Assembly (NCBI GenBank): GCA_016286075.1
Contig: JAEERZ010000091.1
Location: forward strand, 1 to 8,335
DNA length: 8,335 nt
Reading direction: 5' to 3'
Origin: Selenomonadaceae bacterium
Lineage (GTDB): Bacteria; Bacillota; Negativicutes; Selenomonadales; Selenomonadaceae
Shown here: piece by piece, positions 1-5,239 of the stretch
Layout of the letters: the number at the start of each line of letters is the position of its first letter
Numbering within the stretch: position 1 is the first letter of the stretch
The notes under the pieces: generated by a model
The model's database searches: none
The model's input: the letters and a program-made list of their open reading frames with translations, nothing else
What the model was told of the DNA's origin: nothing
Made by a program: the position numbers and the translations under genes

Positions 1-23
1 TGACGCGTATTCAGATAGAGCAT
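1..23 (-). CDS. Start of a further gene, possibly fliW (partial)
   Basis: Only the first seven codons and part of an eighth are inside the window; they read M-L-Y-L-N-T-R and then H or Q. The ATG at 23-21 has a strong Shine-Dalgarno sequence (AAGGAG, 38-33) nine bases upstream; a GTG directly before it (26-24) is an alternative start. In B. subtilis and relatives flgL is followed by a DUF6470 gene, fliW and csrA. A short strand ending in T-R resembles FliW N-termini, and FliW is the flagellin-binding antagonist of CsrA. The identity is an inference from position plus seven residues. A DUF6470 protein or another flagellar gene is equally possible. A promoter of its own lies at 98-70. Confidence 0.4.
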
Positions 24-69
24 CACGGTCAGCTCCTTCCCTGGCAGAAAATCCTTTTACTCCGCTTCT

Positions 70-98
70 ATTATATTCCCTTTCACAGAAAATTACAA
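70..98 (-). promoter_or_regulatory. Sigma-A promoter for the gene downstream of flgL
   Basis: On the minus strand a -35 box TTGTAA (98-93) is separated by exactly 17 bases from a perfect -10 box TATAAT (75-70). Transcription would start near 63, giving a leader of about 40 bases before the ATG at 23. The TTG and TAA of the -35 box are the last sense codon and the stop of the decayed flgL-tail copy at 137-93. The boxes are seen directly; activity is inferred. Confidence 0.55.
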
Positions 99-137
99 GT
101 AGTCGGCAAGCTTTGGCAGAAGAAATTTTGAAACGAC
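93..137 (-). pseudogene. Decayed duplicate of the flgL 3' end
   Basis: Fifteen minus-strand codons read VVSKFLLPKLADYL plus TAA. The true end of FlgL (226-182) reads VGSRILPPTLADYL plus TAA. Nine of fourteen residues are identical, R/K and I/F are conservative, and the last ten bases (TACTTGTAAT) match exactly. By hand count 32 of 46 bases agree, with many differences at third positions. The copy has no start codon and no upstream coding sequence, so it is a remnant of either an older flgL end or a duplication. A perfect 30-bp palindrome (142-171) separates the two copies. Confidence 0.6.
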
Positions 138-141
138 GAGC

Positions 142-171
142 ACCTTTCCTTCCCTTTAGGGAAGGAAAGGT
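142..171. repeat. Perfect 13-bp palindrome between flgL and the next gene
   Basis: ACCTTTCCTTCCC (142-154) and its exact complement (159-171) flank the loop TTTA. The motif GCTCGT lies near both sides on the minus strand, like a short target duplication. The minus strand has no U run after the stem (it continues GCTCGTCG), so it is not a standard intrinsic terminator. In the flgL mRNA it would form a stable 3' hairpin that could protect the message. The CCTTCCC core recurs in the element at 3430-3569, suggesting a related palindromic repeat. Confidence 0.7.
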
Positions 172-181
172 TGCACGAGCA

Positions 182-1555
182 TTACAAGTAATCCGCCAAC
201 GTCGGCGGGAGGATGCGCGAGCCGACGGAGAGGGAGAGCTGATAAATCGTCTGCGCGGTCATCATCTCGACGGCCAGCTTCGCGACGTCGGTGGAATGGA
301 CGTCGGTGATGTCGCCGAGAATCGTCTCGTTCTGCGTGACGAGCATTTCCGAGCAGTCGGAATAGACCTGCTGGCGCGCCGCCAGCTTTGATTCCGCGTT
401 CAGCACCGTATTGAAGGAATTATTCGCCAGCGTCTTGCCATCCGAGCTCATCCATCCGCTGGCGCCCGCCTCGCACTTGGCAACGACGGTGAGCATATCG
501 TTGAAGGCGTTGGCGCCGGAAGGACCGACATACTTGCCGCTGGCGTCCCTTCCATGACCAGAGTCTTTATTGTCAAAGATGCTACTTCCCGCAATCTCCA
601 TGCCGCTTGCGTTGACCGTATCGGTGGCCGGCTGCACCTCGCCGTTTTCCTTGACCATCGAGAACTGCTTCTTGTCGCCCTGATAAATTACAATGTGCTG
701 CTCGACAGTTGCAAACGTCAACTTGACTTTCTTATCACCTGGCATCGTGACCTCTTGAGCCCAATCTGCACCAGCGCCTTGTGTACCTTTAATGATTACG
801 CCATATTCATCGAAATGGTCGGACACCTTACCAATGGAAACCTCCGCCACTTGGTCGCCGTTCTGAACCGTAGAATGCTTCTCCGGGTCTTTCGCGATTT
901 CGTCTTTATAGCCCTCTTCCACGAACTCCTCCGAATACACTTTTCCATCCGTGGTGCTCAAGAAATACGTCTCGATAATTTCCTTCCCTTCTGCATTCGT
1001 ATAGGTCCCGTTCAACCTCAGCATCTGCGAAAGGTCACCGGATTTCACGGCATTGTCGAAAAACGCCGCCTGCTTGTCGTCAAGGGTTTTCGTCATGCCA
1101 CGATCAAACTTCTCATTTGATAACACATAAGGCTGCACAAGGTCGCGCTGGCCAGAAAACAGATAGCGCCCGTTGATCTGGATATTCGCGTCGGCCACGG
1201 ACTGCTGGACCTGCACCAGCATTTCCTGCGCGATGGCTCTCATGTCGCTGTCCGTGTTCGTGCCCTGCGCCTGATTCGCCTTTGTCACGACGGTCTTGAA
1301 ACAGTTCGTGATATCCACCAGCGAGGAGTCGCTGTTCTTCATCCACGAGATCGCCGTCTTGACGTTCGTCTGGTATTGGTTGTTCTCGCCGTATGAAGTG
1401 CTGTAGCGCAGATATTTCGAGTAGCCGATGGCGTCGTCGGAGGGGCGGTGCAGCTTCGCGCCGTCGCTCTGCTCCATCAGCTTCGTCTGATTCTCATAGG
1501 TGCGGTTCAGCTGGTTCAGGTACCGCGTCGTCATTTGAAGGCTTCCTACGCGCAT
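182..1555 (-). CDS. flgL: Flagellar hook-filament junction protein FlgL (HAP3)
   Basis: FlgL is exported by the flagellar type III apparatus and forms the second ring of the hook-filament junction, on which flagellin assembles. The N-terminus is typical: MRVGSLQMTTRYL, then HRPSDDAIGY at 36-45, with a helical D0/D1 region to about residue 140 that includes INGRYLFSG (127-135). The C-terminus is also typical: NAESKLAARQQ (386-396), QNETILGDI (408-416) and SVGSRILPPTLADYL (443-457). At 457 residues it is longer than the roughly 300 usual for FlgL, because residues about 140-350 form an enlarged exposed domain. That domain is coded at about 50% GC against 57-60% in the flanks. Three cysteines (85, 361, 401) are unusual for an axial protein. 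The start follows flgK by 11 bp, with AAGGTG at the flgK stop as ribosome site, so the two are co-translated. A remnant copy of the 3' end lies downstream. Confidence 0.95.
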   Translation of the reverse strand: MRVGSLQMTTRYLNQLNRTYENQTKLMEQSDGAKLHRPSDDAIGYSKYLRYSTSYGENNQYQTNVKTAISWMKNSDSSLVDITNCFKTVVTKANQAQGTNTDSDMRAIAQEMLVQVQQSVADANIQINGRYLFSGQRDLVQPYVLSNEKFDRGMTKTLDDKQAAFFDNAVKSGDLSQMLRLNGTYTNAEGKEIIETYFLSTTDGKVYSEEFVEEGYKDEIAKDPEKHSTVQNGDQVAEVSIGKVSDHFDEYGVIIKGTQGAGADWAQEVTMPGDKKVKLTFATVEQHIVIYQGDKKQFSMVKENGEVQPATDTVNASGMEIAGSSIFDNKDSGHGRDASGKYVGPSGANAFNDMLTVVAKCEAGASGWMSSDGKTLANNSFNTVLNAESKLAARQQVYSDCSEMLVTQNETILGDITDVHSTDVAKLAVEMMTAQTIYQLSLSVGSRILPPTLADYL

Positions 1556-1566
1556 CTTATTTCACC

Positions 1567-3372
1567 TTACCTTCCCACTACGCCGGTCGAATTGATCAGC
1601 CGGTCGAGCATCTCGTCCATCGTCGTCAGACAGCGCGAGCATGCGCTGTAGCCCTGCTGGAACATAATCATGTTCGTCAGTTCCTCGTCCCAGTTCACGC
1701 CGGAAACCGAGGTGCGCCACTGGCGAACCTGCTCGACGATGTCTTCCTGTGAGATGACCTTGTTGTTCGTCTGCGAGGAATTGACGCCGAGGTCGGTCAT
1801 GGCCTTGTTGTAGTATTCCTGCAAAGAGGCCGCGCCGATAGAAGCCGCGCCGTTGACGCGGGTATCGTCCCCCTGGTTCAGCAACGTACTCAAAAGCACC
1901 GCATTGGAACCGTCCGCCGTGCCGTTCATCGGCTTGTCCACAGTGATAGTCGCCGGCGTTCCCATCGTGCCCGTCTTCATATAGACGTCGTTCCGAAGCT
2001 GCTTGCCGGTCATCGAGGTGCAATCGGTACGCGCCGCGATCTTACGCTCACCGTCGGTATCGTTAAGCGCCGTATTGACCTTCAGCGCGTTGATAATGCG
2101 GATGCCCTTCAGCGCTTCGCTCTTCTCTGTCGCCTCGGTTTTCACCTCGATTGTCCACGGGTCGGTCTTGGGATTGCCAGGCTGCTTAATAACGACTGTT
2201 TGGTCATAAAGCTTTACGCTTTTCGACGCTTCGTCCCAAATATAAGCGACTCCGCCCGTTTTTGTCCAAATCTTATTATCGGCATCATAAACGTAGTCGC
2301 CCCCGTCTTCGCCGAAGAAGTTTATACCCGTGGTCGGGAACTTCGTCCCATCCGCCACTTCGAGGTCGGAGGCGTCTATGCCGGAGCCCGCCTTGTGCTG
2401 GGCGTTGAAGTCGGTCAGCAGGAAAGCCGCCATATCGGCGAGCTTGTCGATATAGTCCTTGTCCTCCCGGATGGCGTCCACTTCCGCCTTCAATATTCCG
2501 GTCAGCGGGTCGAAGATGACGCCGGTGTCGCCGATCTCGATATTGTAATCGGTGAGGCCGTAATCCTCGTTCGGGATGCCCGGCTGTCTGCCGTCGTCGT
2601 AGACGGGGCCCACGGTCAGATTCAGCTTCGTGATGCCGTTGACGATGGAGGCGCCGTTGGAGACGATGGTGTACATGGAGTTTTCCGGGTTCTCGGAGAC
2701 GGAAATGCTCATAAATCCCGAGAGCTGGTCGACGAGGTTGTCCCGTTCGTCCCGGAGGTCGTTGGCGCTGCCGCCCGCCGACTCCGCCGCCATGATCGTC
2801 TTGTTGAGCTGGACGATCTGGTCGGAAAGGGTATTGACCTTCTGGACGTTGATCTTGATGTCTTCGTACTCGGAAATGATCTGGTTTTGGAGCTGCTTGC
2901 CCGACGAGACGACGCGGTCGATGAGGATGCCGCTCTGCTCCAGCACGGCTACGCGCTCGCTGGTGTTGCTGGCTTCCTTCGACATATCGACCCACGACTG
3001 GTAAAAACTCAAGACCGCGTTTTGCAGCCCCGTATCGTCGGAGTCGTTAAAAATCGCTTCCAGTTTTTGGTAATTCGTCTGCCGCGTCTTCGCGTATTCC
3101 TGATCGGAGAATTCGCGCCAATACTGCTTGTCCGCGTAAACGTCGCGGGCGCGGGTAATCGACAGCGAATCGACGCCGGAACCGACGAACTGCTGCGTGC
3201 CGCTGGCATAGAGCGAATCGGGCGACGTCGCCGCCTGATTCACGCTCTGACGGGAATATCCCGTCACGCTGGAATTCGTCATATTATGGCCCGTCGTATC
3301 CAGCGCCAGCCGGTTCGTGCTGACGCCGCGATACATCGTATTGAGTCCTGCGAAGGTAGAACGTACTGCCAT
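1567..3372 (-). CDS. flgK: Flagellar hook-associated protein FlgK (HAP1)
   Basis: FlgK forms the first ring of the hook-filament junction outside the cell. The protein has 601 residues (about 507 in B. subtilis). The D0 signature is at the N-terminus: FAGLNTMYRG (7-16), RLALDTTGHN (21-30) and GYSRQ (38-42). A coiled D1 region follows to about residue 220 with DLRDERDNLVDQLS (205-218). Residues about 225-500 form the variable exposed domains. The C-terminal D0 runs SVSGVNWDEELTNMI (555-569) to the terminal STGVVGR. I chose the ATG at 3372: the family N-terminus MAVRSTF begins there and AAAGGA lies nine bases upstream. An in-frame TTG at 3390 would put the ribosome site inside the gene. Unusual are C578 and C581, a CxxC pair in the terminal helix where relatives have an alanine/arginine-type stretch, and C451. 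Confidence 0.96.
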   Translation of the reverse strand: MAVRSTFAGLNTMYRGVSTNRLALDTTGHNMTNSSVTGYSRQSVNQAATSPDSLYASGTQQFVGSGVDSLSITRARDVYADKQYWREFSDQEYAKTRQTNYQKLEAIFNDSDDTGLQNAVLSFYQSWVDMSKEASNTSERVAVLEQSGILIDRVVSSGKQLQNQIISEYEDIKINVQKVNTLSDQIVQLNKTIMAAESAGGSANDLRDERDNLVDQLSGFMSISVSENPENSMYTIVSNGASIVNGITKLNLTVGPVYDDGRQPGIPNEDYGLTDYNIEIGDTGVIFDPLTGILKAEVDAIREDKDYIDKLADMAAFLLTDFNAQHKAGSGIDASDLEVADGTKFPTTGINFFGEDGGDYVYDADNKIWTKTGGVAYIWDEASKSVKLYDQTVVIKQPGNPKTDPWTIEVKTEATEKSEALKGIRIINALKVNTALNDTDGERKIAARTDCTSMTGKQLRNDVYMKTGTMGTPATITVDKPMNGTADGSNAVLLSTLLNQGDDTRVNGAASIGAASLQEYYNKAMTDLGVNSSQTNNKVISQEDIVEQVRQWRTSVSGVNWDEELTNMIMFQQGYSACSRCLTTMDEMLDRLINSTGVVGR

Positions 3373-3376
3373 GATG

Positions 3377-3417
3377 TCCTGTCCTTTCAAGTCTTCCTTG
3401 TCGATAATTTCGTATCC
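3377..3417 (-). promoter_or_regulatory. GGA cluster in flgK leader (possible CsrA site)
   Basis: Four GGA triplets lie within 41 bases upstream of the flgK ATG (complements at 3415-3417, 3395-3397, 3382-3384 and 3377-3379). Three fit ANGGA and one is ACAAGGA (3401-3395), close to the best CsrA target. The third overlaps the Shine-Dalgarno sequence, so binding would block translation. This is a motif reading only; csrA itself is not in the window. Confidence 0.3.
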
Positions 3418-3429
3418 TTACTGGGGTAT

Positions 3430-3569
3430 TTGCCCTCCCCTTTTTTGGGGGGGGGACCGCCATAGGCGGTGGGTGAGGTTTATCAATGCTTCAATTTTCC
3501 TTATCGTTACGTTATCAAACCTCATCCGTCAGCCCTTCGGGCTGCCACCTTCCCCAGAGGGGAAGGCAA
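3430..3569. mobile_element. MITE-like palindromic element between flgN-like gene and flgK
   Basis: The 140-bp element is bounded by inverted ends TTGCCCTCCCC (3430-3440) and GGGGAAGGCAA (3559-3569), which match at 10 of 11 positions. Inside are an inner inverted pair TGAGGTTT (3474-3481) and AAACCTCA (3517-3524) and three perfect hairpins: ACCGCC/GGCGGT (3456-3470), AGCCC/GGGCT (3531-3543) and CCTTCCCC/GGGGAAGG (3548-3566). It carries no open reading frame of note. I see no clear target-site duplication. From memory, similar CCTCATCCGTC...CCTTCCCC repeats are common in Firmicutes genomes, but I cannot verify this here. It lies within the operon and would be transcribed as a highly structured spacer before flgK. 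Confidence 0.7.
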
Positions 3570-3592
3570 GATGAATATTACTTATTATTTAC

Positions 3593-4087
3593 TTATATAC
3601 TCTGGTCGAACAATTTCCGTCCCTGCGTCGCCTGTCCGGGAGCATCCGGCGTTCCGTAACCGGGAGCGGCAGAGGCCGCCGTCATGACGTTCAGGTTGAA
3701 TGTAAGATATTCCATATTTCGCGCCAACAAGCGCCGGTTCGTCTTCACGAGATTCCTGAGCTTTTCCGTGATCTCGTCCAATCGTTTCAGGTACTGCCGC
3801 GCGCGCGTCTTTTCCTTCGAATACGGCAGCCTGCCCAAAGCCTCGTCGAGGGTTGCCGCCTCGATGTCAGCGAGGAAGGCCCCTTTTTCCTTCTCGCAGG
3901 ATTCCAGCTCCCGAAGCGCGGCATCGGCGGCTTCCGTCGCGTCCGCCACCGCCTTTGCGTTCAGGTTTTCCTTCAACGCCTTGCGCTGCGCTTCCGCCTG
4001 CTCATAGAGGCGACGCGACAGGGTCAGTTCTTTTTTCAGCAGCTCCAAGATTTTGTCCAGCGCCGTCGCCATGCTTTCATTGTCCAT
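3593..4087 (-). CDS. Second FlgN-like flagellar chaperone
   Basis: This small cytoplasmic protein has 164 residues, is almost wholly helical and charged, and probably forms a long coiled coil over residues 8-125. The C-terminal part aligns with the FlgN just upstream: NRRLLARNMEYLTFNLN (117-133) against NEFLIRHALGAVEYHLN, then a Y-G pair (144-145 here, 142-143 there) and a K-x-F-D ending. I infer a paralogue in the FlgN family, a chaperone that keeps hook-associated proteins soluble and delivers them to the export gate. Two such genes before flgK and flgL suggest one chaperone per substrate. The ATG at 4087 has AAGGAG seven bases upstream, overlapping the flgN stop; a later ATG (codon 6) is less likely. 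Downstream lies the palindromic element, then flgK. The alternative is a conserved helical flagellar protein without chaperone function. Confidence 0.72.
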   Translation of the reverse strand: MDNESMATALDKILELLKKELTLSRRLYEQAEAQRKALKENLNAKAVADATEAADAALRELESCEKEKGAFLADIEAATLDEALGRLPYSKEKTRARQYLKRLDEITEKLRNLVKTNRRLLARNMEYLTFNLNVMTAASAAPGYGTPDAPGQATQGRKLFDQSI

Positions 4088-4098
4088 CGCCAGACTCC

Positions 4099-4581
4099 TT
4101 ACGCCTTGAAATCAAACTTCTTTTCCCGCGAAACGCTTTCCTGTCCCTTCTGGCCGTACGTCGGGTCAATGGCGGAATTCGAGATGCGGTTCAGGTGGTA
4201 CTCGACGGCGCCGAGAGCATGACGAATGAGGAACTCGTTCATCTCGCTTGATTCCTTCGCTTTTTCTACGCGCTTCCCAAGCTCCGCGTGAATCGTGCGA
4301 AGCGCTCCCCGAAGGTCTGCCGGACAGGCGGCCTCCACTTCCGCCATCGTCGCCTCGGAATGGGCGGAAAGAATTTCCTTGGATAACGCCAAAAGCGCAT
4401 CCTGTCGGCGTTGTTCTGCCGCGCGGATGCGCTCAAGCTGCTGTTCTTCTTCCGCCACTATGGGCTCCAGCCCTTTGAGGTCGACGGCAACAAGCACGGC
4501 CCGTTTTCTTCCCGCAATCTCAAGAAGAGCCGCATACGCGTCGGATAGATCTTTCAGAGCCTGAATAAGATTTTTCCACAT
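4099..4581 (-). CDS. flgN: Flagellar export chaperone FlgN
   Basis: FlgN binds the C-termini of FlgK and FlgL in the cytoplasm and hands them to the flagellar export gate. The 160-residue length fits the family. The pattern is typical: LIQALKDLSDAYAALLEIAGRK (broken here as LIQALKDLSDAY at 5-16 and ALLEIAGRK at 18-26), a long helix with EEEQQLERI (44-52), a Leu/Asn-rich helix NEFLIRHALGAVEYHLN (115-131), and a flexible tail DPTYGQKG (139-146) ending KKFDFKA. It starts nine bases after flgM. The Shine-Dalgarno sequence is weak (GAGG, overlapping the flgM stop), so translation is probably coupled to flgM. Its position between flgM and flgK equals yvyG (flgN) of B. subtilis. Confidence 0.88.
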   Translation of the reverse strand: MWKNLIQALKDLSDAYAALLEIAGRKRAVLVAVDLKGLEPIVAEEEQQLERIRAAEQRRQDALLALSKEILSAHSEATMAEVEAACPADLRGALRTIHAELGKRVEKAKESSEMNEFLIRHALGAVEYHLNRISNSAIDPTYGQKGQESVSREKKFDFKA

Positions 4582-4590
4582 AACGCCGCC

Positions 4591-4869
4591 TCAGTAGCGC
4601 ATGGCAAGCATGTCCGCCGCCAGCGTCTGCGCGTCCACATTGTAGGAGCCGCTTGCGAATTGCTGCCGAAGCGCTTCCACGCGATCCGTACGGGCGTTGT
4701 CCGCTCCGTTCCGAAGCTGCGCGAGCGTCTGGCTGAAGCTCTTTGCTTCGCTGGACATAACAAATTCGCCCGCCTTCGGCGCTTCCGTACGCTTCACGTT
4801 CTTGACGGACGCGTTTTGCTGTTGTCCGGCATAAAGCCCGAACGCAGCCTGGATGTGATTGATAATCAT
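4591..4869 (-). CDS. flgM: Anti-sigma-28 factor FlgM
   Basis: FlgM binds sigma-28 (SigD/FliA) and blocks late flagellar genes until it is exported through the finished hook-basal body. The 92-residue length and C-terminal sigma-binding signature are diagnostic: RTDRVEALRQQFASGSYNVD (60-79), then AQTLAADML (80-88). The N-terminal half is polar and probably unfolded, as needed for export; VMSSEAKSFSQ (37-47) is the usual SS-A-K element. The ATG at 4869 has GAGG (4885-4882) and GGTG (4880-4877) upstream. It heads the flgM-flgN-flgN-like-flgK-flgL series and is preceded by a 370-bp gap rich in candidate control signals. Confidence 0.93.
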   Translation of the reverse strand: MIINHIQAAFGLYAGQQQNASVKNVKRTEAPKAGEFVMSSEAKSFSQTLAQLRNGADNARTDRVEALRQQFASGSYNVDAQTLAADMLAMRY

Positions 4870-4881
4870 GCTGGTTCACCG

Positions 4882-4926
4882 TCCTCTGTTTGGCGCGTCC
4901 GTGCTCCATAAGATTCCTTTCCTTGT
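4882..4926 (-). promoter_or_regulatory. GGA cluster in flgM leader (possible CsrA site)
   Basis: Five GGA triplets lie in 45 bases of the flgM leader (minus-strand 4922-4920, 4917-4915, 4907-4905, 4900-4898, 4884-4882). Four fit ANGGA, the first within ACAAGGA, the core of the CsrA consensus; the last is in the likely ribosome site. Fewer than one GGA would be expected in random sequence of this length. CsrA control is inferred, not shown. Confidence 0.35.
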
Positions 4927-4936
4927 TTCTGCTCAT

Positions 4937-4963
4937 AAATCGAAAAAAAGGCGAGGTTTCTTA
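4937..4963 (-). promoter_or_regulatory. Weak sigma-28-like promoter upstream of flgM
   Basis: TAAG (4963-4960), a 15-base spacer and TTCGATTT (4944-4937) resemble TAAA-N15-GCCGATAA: three of four -35 bases, the exact spacing and the CGAT core. Sigma-28 control of flgM would give the usual feedback loop. The match is partial and overlaps a terminator-like hairpin, so it may be chance. Confidence 0.25.
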
Positions 4964-4977
4964 ACCCCCGCTTTTCG
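4943..4977 (-). terminator. Terminator-like hairpin in the flgM leader
   Basis: On the minus strand GCGGGGGTT (4971-4963), loop AAGA and AACCTCGC (4958-4951) pair with one bulge and one G-U, followed by C and seven T (4949-4943). The stem can extend through AAAA (4975-4972) with the T run. It is about 75 bp upstream of flgM and downstream of the sigma-A-like promoter at 5083-5055. It would therefore act either as a second stop for read-through from yvyF or as an attenuator within the leader. Confidence 0.6.
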
Positions 4978-5054
4978 ACAATTATTTGCGTTTATTATTG
5001 CATTTCGCAGTTTTTCTTCTTTTTTCGCACGTTTTCACCTATATTGATATTTCT

Positions 5055-5083
5055 TAAATATTCCTTAAAAAGAAGTCCGTCAA
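5055..5083 (-). promoter_or_regulatory. Sigma-A-like promoter upstream of flgM
   Basis: TTGACG (5083-5078) matches the -35 consensus at five of six bases and is 17 bases from TATTTA (5060-5055), a poorer -10 with three of six. The region is AT-rich. Transcription would start near 5048 and cross the hairpin at 4977-4943 before flgM. Activity is inferred. Confidence 0.4.
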
Positions 5084-5099
5084 ATTTTTGCGGTAGGAT

Positions 5100-5131
5100 T
5101 TTCCAACTTTCCTACTTTCCTACTTTCTTAC
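5100..5131. repeat. Four tandem 8-bp repeats upstream of the flgM promoter
   Basis: The plus strand has four head-to-tail units: TTTCCAAC (5100-5107), TTTCCTAC (5108-5115), TTTCCTAC (5116-5123) and TTTCTTAC (5124-5131). The end of the second or third unit can also pair with GTAGGA at 5093-5098. The array ends 17 bp upstream of the -35 box at 5083. It could be a multi-site binding array for a regulator or a slippage-prone repeat. The minus strand is purine-rich here. Confidence 0.7.
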
Positions 5132-5186
5132 TTCAAAAATTTGCGCTCTTATTTCTCGCTTGATATTTTTTCGGTCCCCGCCGCAA

Positions 5187-5214
5187 CAGAAAAGGCCGGG
5201 GAAACTCCCCGGCC
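5187..5214 (-). terminator. Intrinsic terminator after yvyF
   Basis: A perfect 8-bp stem GGCCGGGG/CCCCGGCC (5194-5201 and 5207-5214) with a five-base loop is followed on the minus strand by TTTTCTGTT. It lies 25 bp after the yvyF stop and should end the recD2-comFC-yvyF transcript, separating it from flgM. Confidence 0.85.
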
Positions 5215-5239
5215 CGACATAATTCGTTACTCTCTGCCC

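Noticed and set aside
3373..3390. TTG at 3390 as the flgK start.
   Set aside because: The family N-terminus begins at the ATG at 3372, and AAAGGA inside the extension serves as its ribosome site.
2200..3465. Plus-strand open frame of 421 codons antisense to flgK.
   Set aside because: It lies fully opposite an unmistakable flgK, has no recognisable motif, and low-complexity V/R/D-rich composition typical of a shadow frame in GC-rich coding sequence.
3430..3569. CRISPR-like array.
   Set aside because: The repeats are inverted ends and hairpins, not direct repeats with regular spacers.
4859..5047. Plus-strand open frame of 62 codons in the flgM upstream gap.
   Set aside because: It begins inside flgM antisense, runs through the terminator hairpin and has no ribosome site or family resemblance.
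4973..5186. A c-di-GMP (GEMM) or other riboswitch before flgM, suggested by the long leader and terminator.
   Set aside because: I found none of the conserved GEMM core strings on the minus strand; the region is mostly AT-rich with 8-bp repeats.
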